This document shows, piece after piece, positions 63,523 to 64,000 of a stretch of DNA of 64,000 nucleotides. Positions within the stretch are counted from its first letter, which is position 1, and the number at the start of each line of letters is the position of its first letter. Origin of the DNA: Haliclona indistincta (taxonomy: Eukaryota > Porifera > Demospongiae > Haplosclerida > Chalinidae); assembly GCA_964017065.1 (NCBI GenBank), contig OZ024784.1:1293598-1357597 (forward strand), given 5' to 3'. The position numbers were made by a program, and so were the translations under genes. A model generated the notes under the pieces. The model did no database searches. It was not told the origin of the DNA and worked only from the letters and a program-made list of their open reading frames with translations.

Positions 63523-64000
63523 ATGGAGGTAGATCCGTATGCAGAGCAGAGGTACCGTGACGGCCTCGACTATGCTCAGAAAGCGACGCTGTACGACCAG
63601 CAGGGGCAGTACACATACGCTCTCACACTCTACTCGGAGGCGGTGGAGGCTTTGGTACAGGCGTGTCAGATGGCGCCATTGTTTGCCCCAATATTGCCTC
63701 GAGTAGACGACTACGGGAAACGAGCCGAGGAGCTGAGACTGTATTTGAGCAGTGGAGGTGAGTGGATCCTTACCCTAACACTCGGTTATAAGTACCTACT
63801 GTAGGTAGGAGCCAGCCAAGACCTGTTTCTCAGAGCACTGCTAGAGACAAGGTGACTGCAGACATCCTTGACCTCTTCTATGAGACTGTCTTCTTTTTCC
63901 TCTTCAGCACAATATTCGTCAACTGGAGTACCTACTAGAGGTAGCTCTATTAGATGATGAGAAGGAGAGATATGGACAAGCTGAGAAACTGTACTCGTCA
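63523..64000 (+). CDS. Tandem-MIT protein, calpain-7-like (partial, runs off the window)
   Basis: Exons 63523-63757, 63805-63851 and 63908 onward, in phase. The first ~60 residues form an MIT-type three-helix domain (YAQKATLYDQQGQYTYALTL, YSEAVEALVQACQM). After a short linker a second similar motif begins (LEYLLEVALLDDEKERYGQA, EKLY). Two MIT repeats at the extreme N-terminus are characteristic of calpain-7, but the protease domain is outside the window. VPS4, spastin or ULK3-type proteins have a single MIT. Would interact with ESCRT-III. Confidence 0.6.

Overview
This is a eukaryotic, almost certainly metazoan, window. Gene density is high, introns are mostly 40-250 bp with GT-AG ends, and many genes are recognisable animal orthologues (EFTUD2, SKP1, PIP4K2, SUGCT, NSUN6, KAT2, PYM1, CWF19L2, GNPTG). 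A DEATH-domain caspase expansion, beta-helix multi-TM proteins and many foldback elements point to a demosponge such as Amphimedon queenslandica. The organism name is inference from gene content, not a database result.

Layout. (1) 1-8410: a tandem array of one family of small secreted proteins, about 190 aa with four conserved cysteines. It has two subtypes, one frameshifted copy, one 3' fragment and one unit that kept its promoter and 3' flank but has no coding region. Two non-autonomous elements and a minisatellite interrupt it. (2) 8874-12687: EFTUD2 (U5 snRNP GTPase) on the + strand, 25 exons, without its first ~200 residues in the window. The array abuts the last base of its first visible intron. 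(3) 12688-26345: a minus-strand block of five caspase genes plus caspase and inverted EFTUD2 fragments. Genes 1-2 have two DEATH folds and a caspase domain; genes 3-5 have one. An intronless DUF1749-type hydrolase sits among them. (4) 26560-33236: SKP1, an unknown small protein, a foldback element, a huge TC microsatellite and a divergent protein kinase. (5) 33594-45178: an HS3ST-like sulfotransferase, PIP4K2 (with an in-exon frameshift), SUGCT, NSUN6 and a one-TM small protein. (6) 45610-53253: two GT61 glycosyltransferases and a 1204-aa beta-helix multi-TM protein. (7) 53510-64000: KAT2 and PYM1 head to head, CWF19L2 and GNPTG head to head (GNPTG has a repetitive C-terminal tail), and the start of a tandem-MIT protein resembling calpain-7.

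The housekeeping genes show no common pathway beyond several splicing/EJC factors (EFTUD2, CWF19L2, PYM1). The two functional clusters are the secreted array and the caspase array. Splice joins were checked by phase and by divisibility of summed exon lengths. They closed for every gene whose complete exon set I list, except PIP4K2. KAT2 exons were only partly enumerated and not tested this way.
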